A model generated the notes under the pieces. It was not told the origin of the DNA. It was given only the letters and a program-made list of their open reading frames with translations, and did not search any database. Shown here piece after piece: positions 7,033 to 7,277 of a stretch of 7,277 bases of DNA; position 1 is the stretch's first letter; the number at the start of each line of letters is the position of its first letter. The DNA is from Aquiluna sp. GTDB taxonomy: Bacteria > Actinomycetota > Actinomycetes > Actinomycetales > Microbacteriaceae. The stretch is taken from positions 1-7,277 of the forward strand of contig JADHKY010000054.1 of the NCBI GenBank assembly GCA_016780945.1, in the 5' to 3' direction. The position numbers and the translations under genes are program-made.

Positions 7033-7277
7033 AAGAGCGTGGGCCAGAAGTCCCAGAAGTAGACCAAGATAACGCCTGAGAGCCCGGCGTAGGTGACAAG
7101 GGTTAGCACCCACGCCCACTCGTAAATAAACTCACCCGCGGGGGTAAACCGCGCGCCAAGGTGGCCATCTCTTCCGGCCTTGCCGAATATGCCCCAGAAG
7201 AGCGGGATAGTTGCCGTCCACGCCACCATGCAGTAAATGCAAAGTGATCCAATTGAGAAAACGCTCTGGCTGAAAAG
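7029..7277 (-). CDS. Vitamin K epoxide reductase (VKOR) family protein, C-terminal 82 residues
   Basis: Integral membrane thiol oxidoreductase. Bacterial VKORs replace DsbB in actinobacteria: they reoxidise a DsbA-like thioredoxin-fold partner outside the membrane and pass electrons to quinone. The minus-strand frame is open from the right window edge. The visible part begins LFSQSVFSIGSLCIYCMVAW. CIYC (visible residues 13-16, codons at 7241-7230) is the CXXC redox centre next to the quinone, at the start of a membrane helix running through CMVAWTATIPLFWGIF. A polar loop with charged and glycine residues follows, then a last hydrophobic segment (WVLTLVTYAGLSGVILVYFW) and a short tail ending WPTLF. 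The N-terminal helices and the loop cysteine pair lie beyond the edge. It is convergent with ndk. The Met codon at 7229-7227 is internal, because the CXXC motif lies upstream of it. Confidence 0.88.
   Translation of the reverse strand, partial: LFSQSVFSIGSLCIYCMVAWTATIPLFWGIFGKAGRDGHLGARFTPAGEFIYEWAWVLTLVTYAGLSGVILVYFWDFWPTLF

Noticed and set aside
7040..7055. Short inverted repeat TGGG/CCCA after ndk
   Set aside because: Four base pairs around an eight-base loop is expected by chance and has no T-run.
7072..7090. Hairpin ACGCC/GGCGT with a nine-base loop just after ndk
   Set aside because: The stem is only five pairs, there is no following T-run, and it lies inside the VKOR coding sequence. 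It is not a convincing terminator.
1..7277. A defence, mobile or otherwise undescribed multi-gene system
   Set aside because: Every base is accounted for by recognisable housekeeping genes with intact motifs, apart from one 69-base gap. I saw no repeats of array type, transposase, integrase, tRNA or toxin-like gene.

Overview
The window looks like a compact chromosomal segment of an actinobacterium, most likely a streamlined, moderate-GC member of the Microbacteriaceae or a relative. That placement is inferred from three things: the gene set and order (valS, ileS, folC, a DUF4233 membrane protein, ndk, a VKOR-family protein), the actinobacterial style of the proteins, and the GTG starts and overlapping genes. 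By eye the base composition is in the mid-50s percent GC (not computed). Nothing resembles mobile DNA, a CRISPR array, an rRNA or a tRNA. Coding density is close to 100 percent; the only real intergenic gap is 69 bases.

Layout: (1) Bases 1-1676, minus strand: the first 558 residues of valyl-tRNA synthetase, cut by the left window edge before its KMSKS loop. (2) Bases 1677-1745: a short gap between divergent genes, holding a 19-bp near-perfect palindrome and probably both promoters. (3) Bases 1746-7032, plus strand: a tightly packed four-gene run. It consists of ileS (eukaryote-like type 2 isoleucyl-tRNA synthetase), folC (folylpolyglutamate/dihydrofolate synthase), a small four-helix DUF4233 membrane protein, and ndk (nucleoside diphosphate kinase). 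Consecutive genes overlap by 4, 14 and 29 bases, so translational coupling is likely. (4) Bases 7029-7277, minus strand: the C-terminal 82 residues of a VKOR-family thiol oxidoreductase with a CIYC redox motif. Its stop codon overlaps the ndk stop codon by two bases.

Functionally this is a housekeeping block: two branched-chain aminoacyl-tRNA synthetases face away from one shared control region, followed by folate retention and nucleotide-pool genes, then the edge of an extracytoplasmic disulfide-formation gene. All reading frames examined are intact. I found no undescribed multi-gene system. The parts most worth a second look are the palindrome between valS and ileS, the overlap architecture of the operon, the DUF4233 protein of unknown function, and the stop-on-stop convergent junction.
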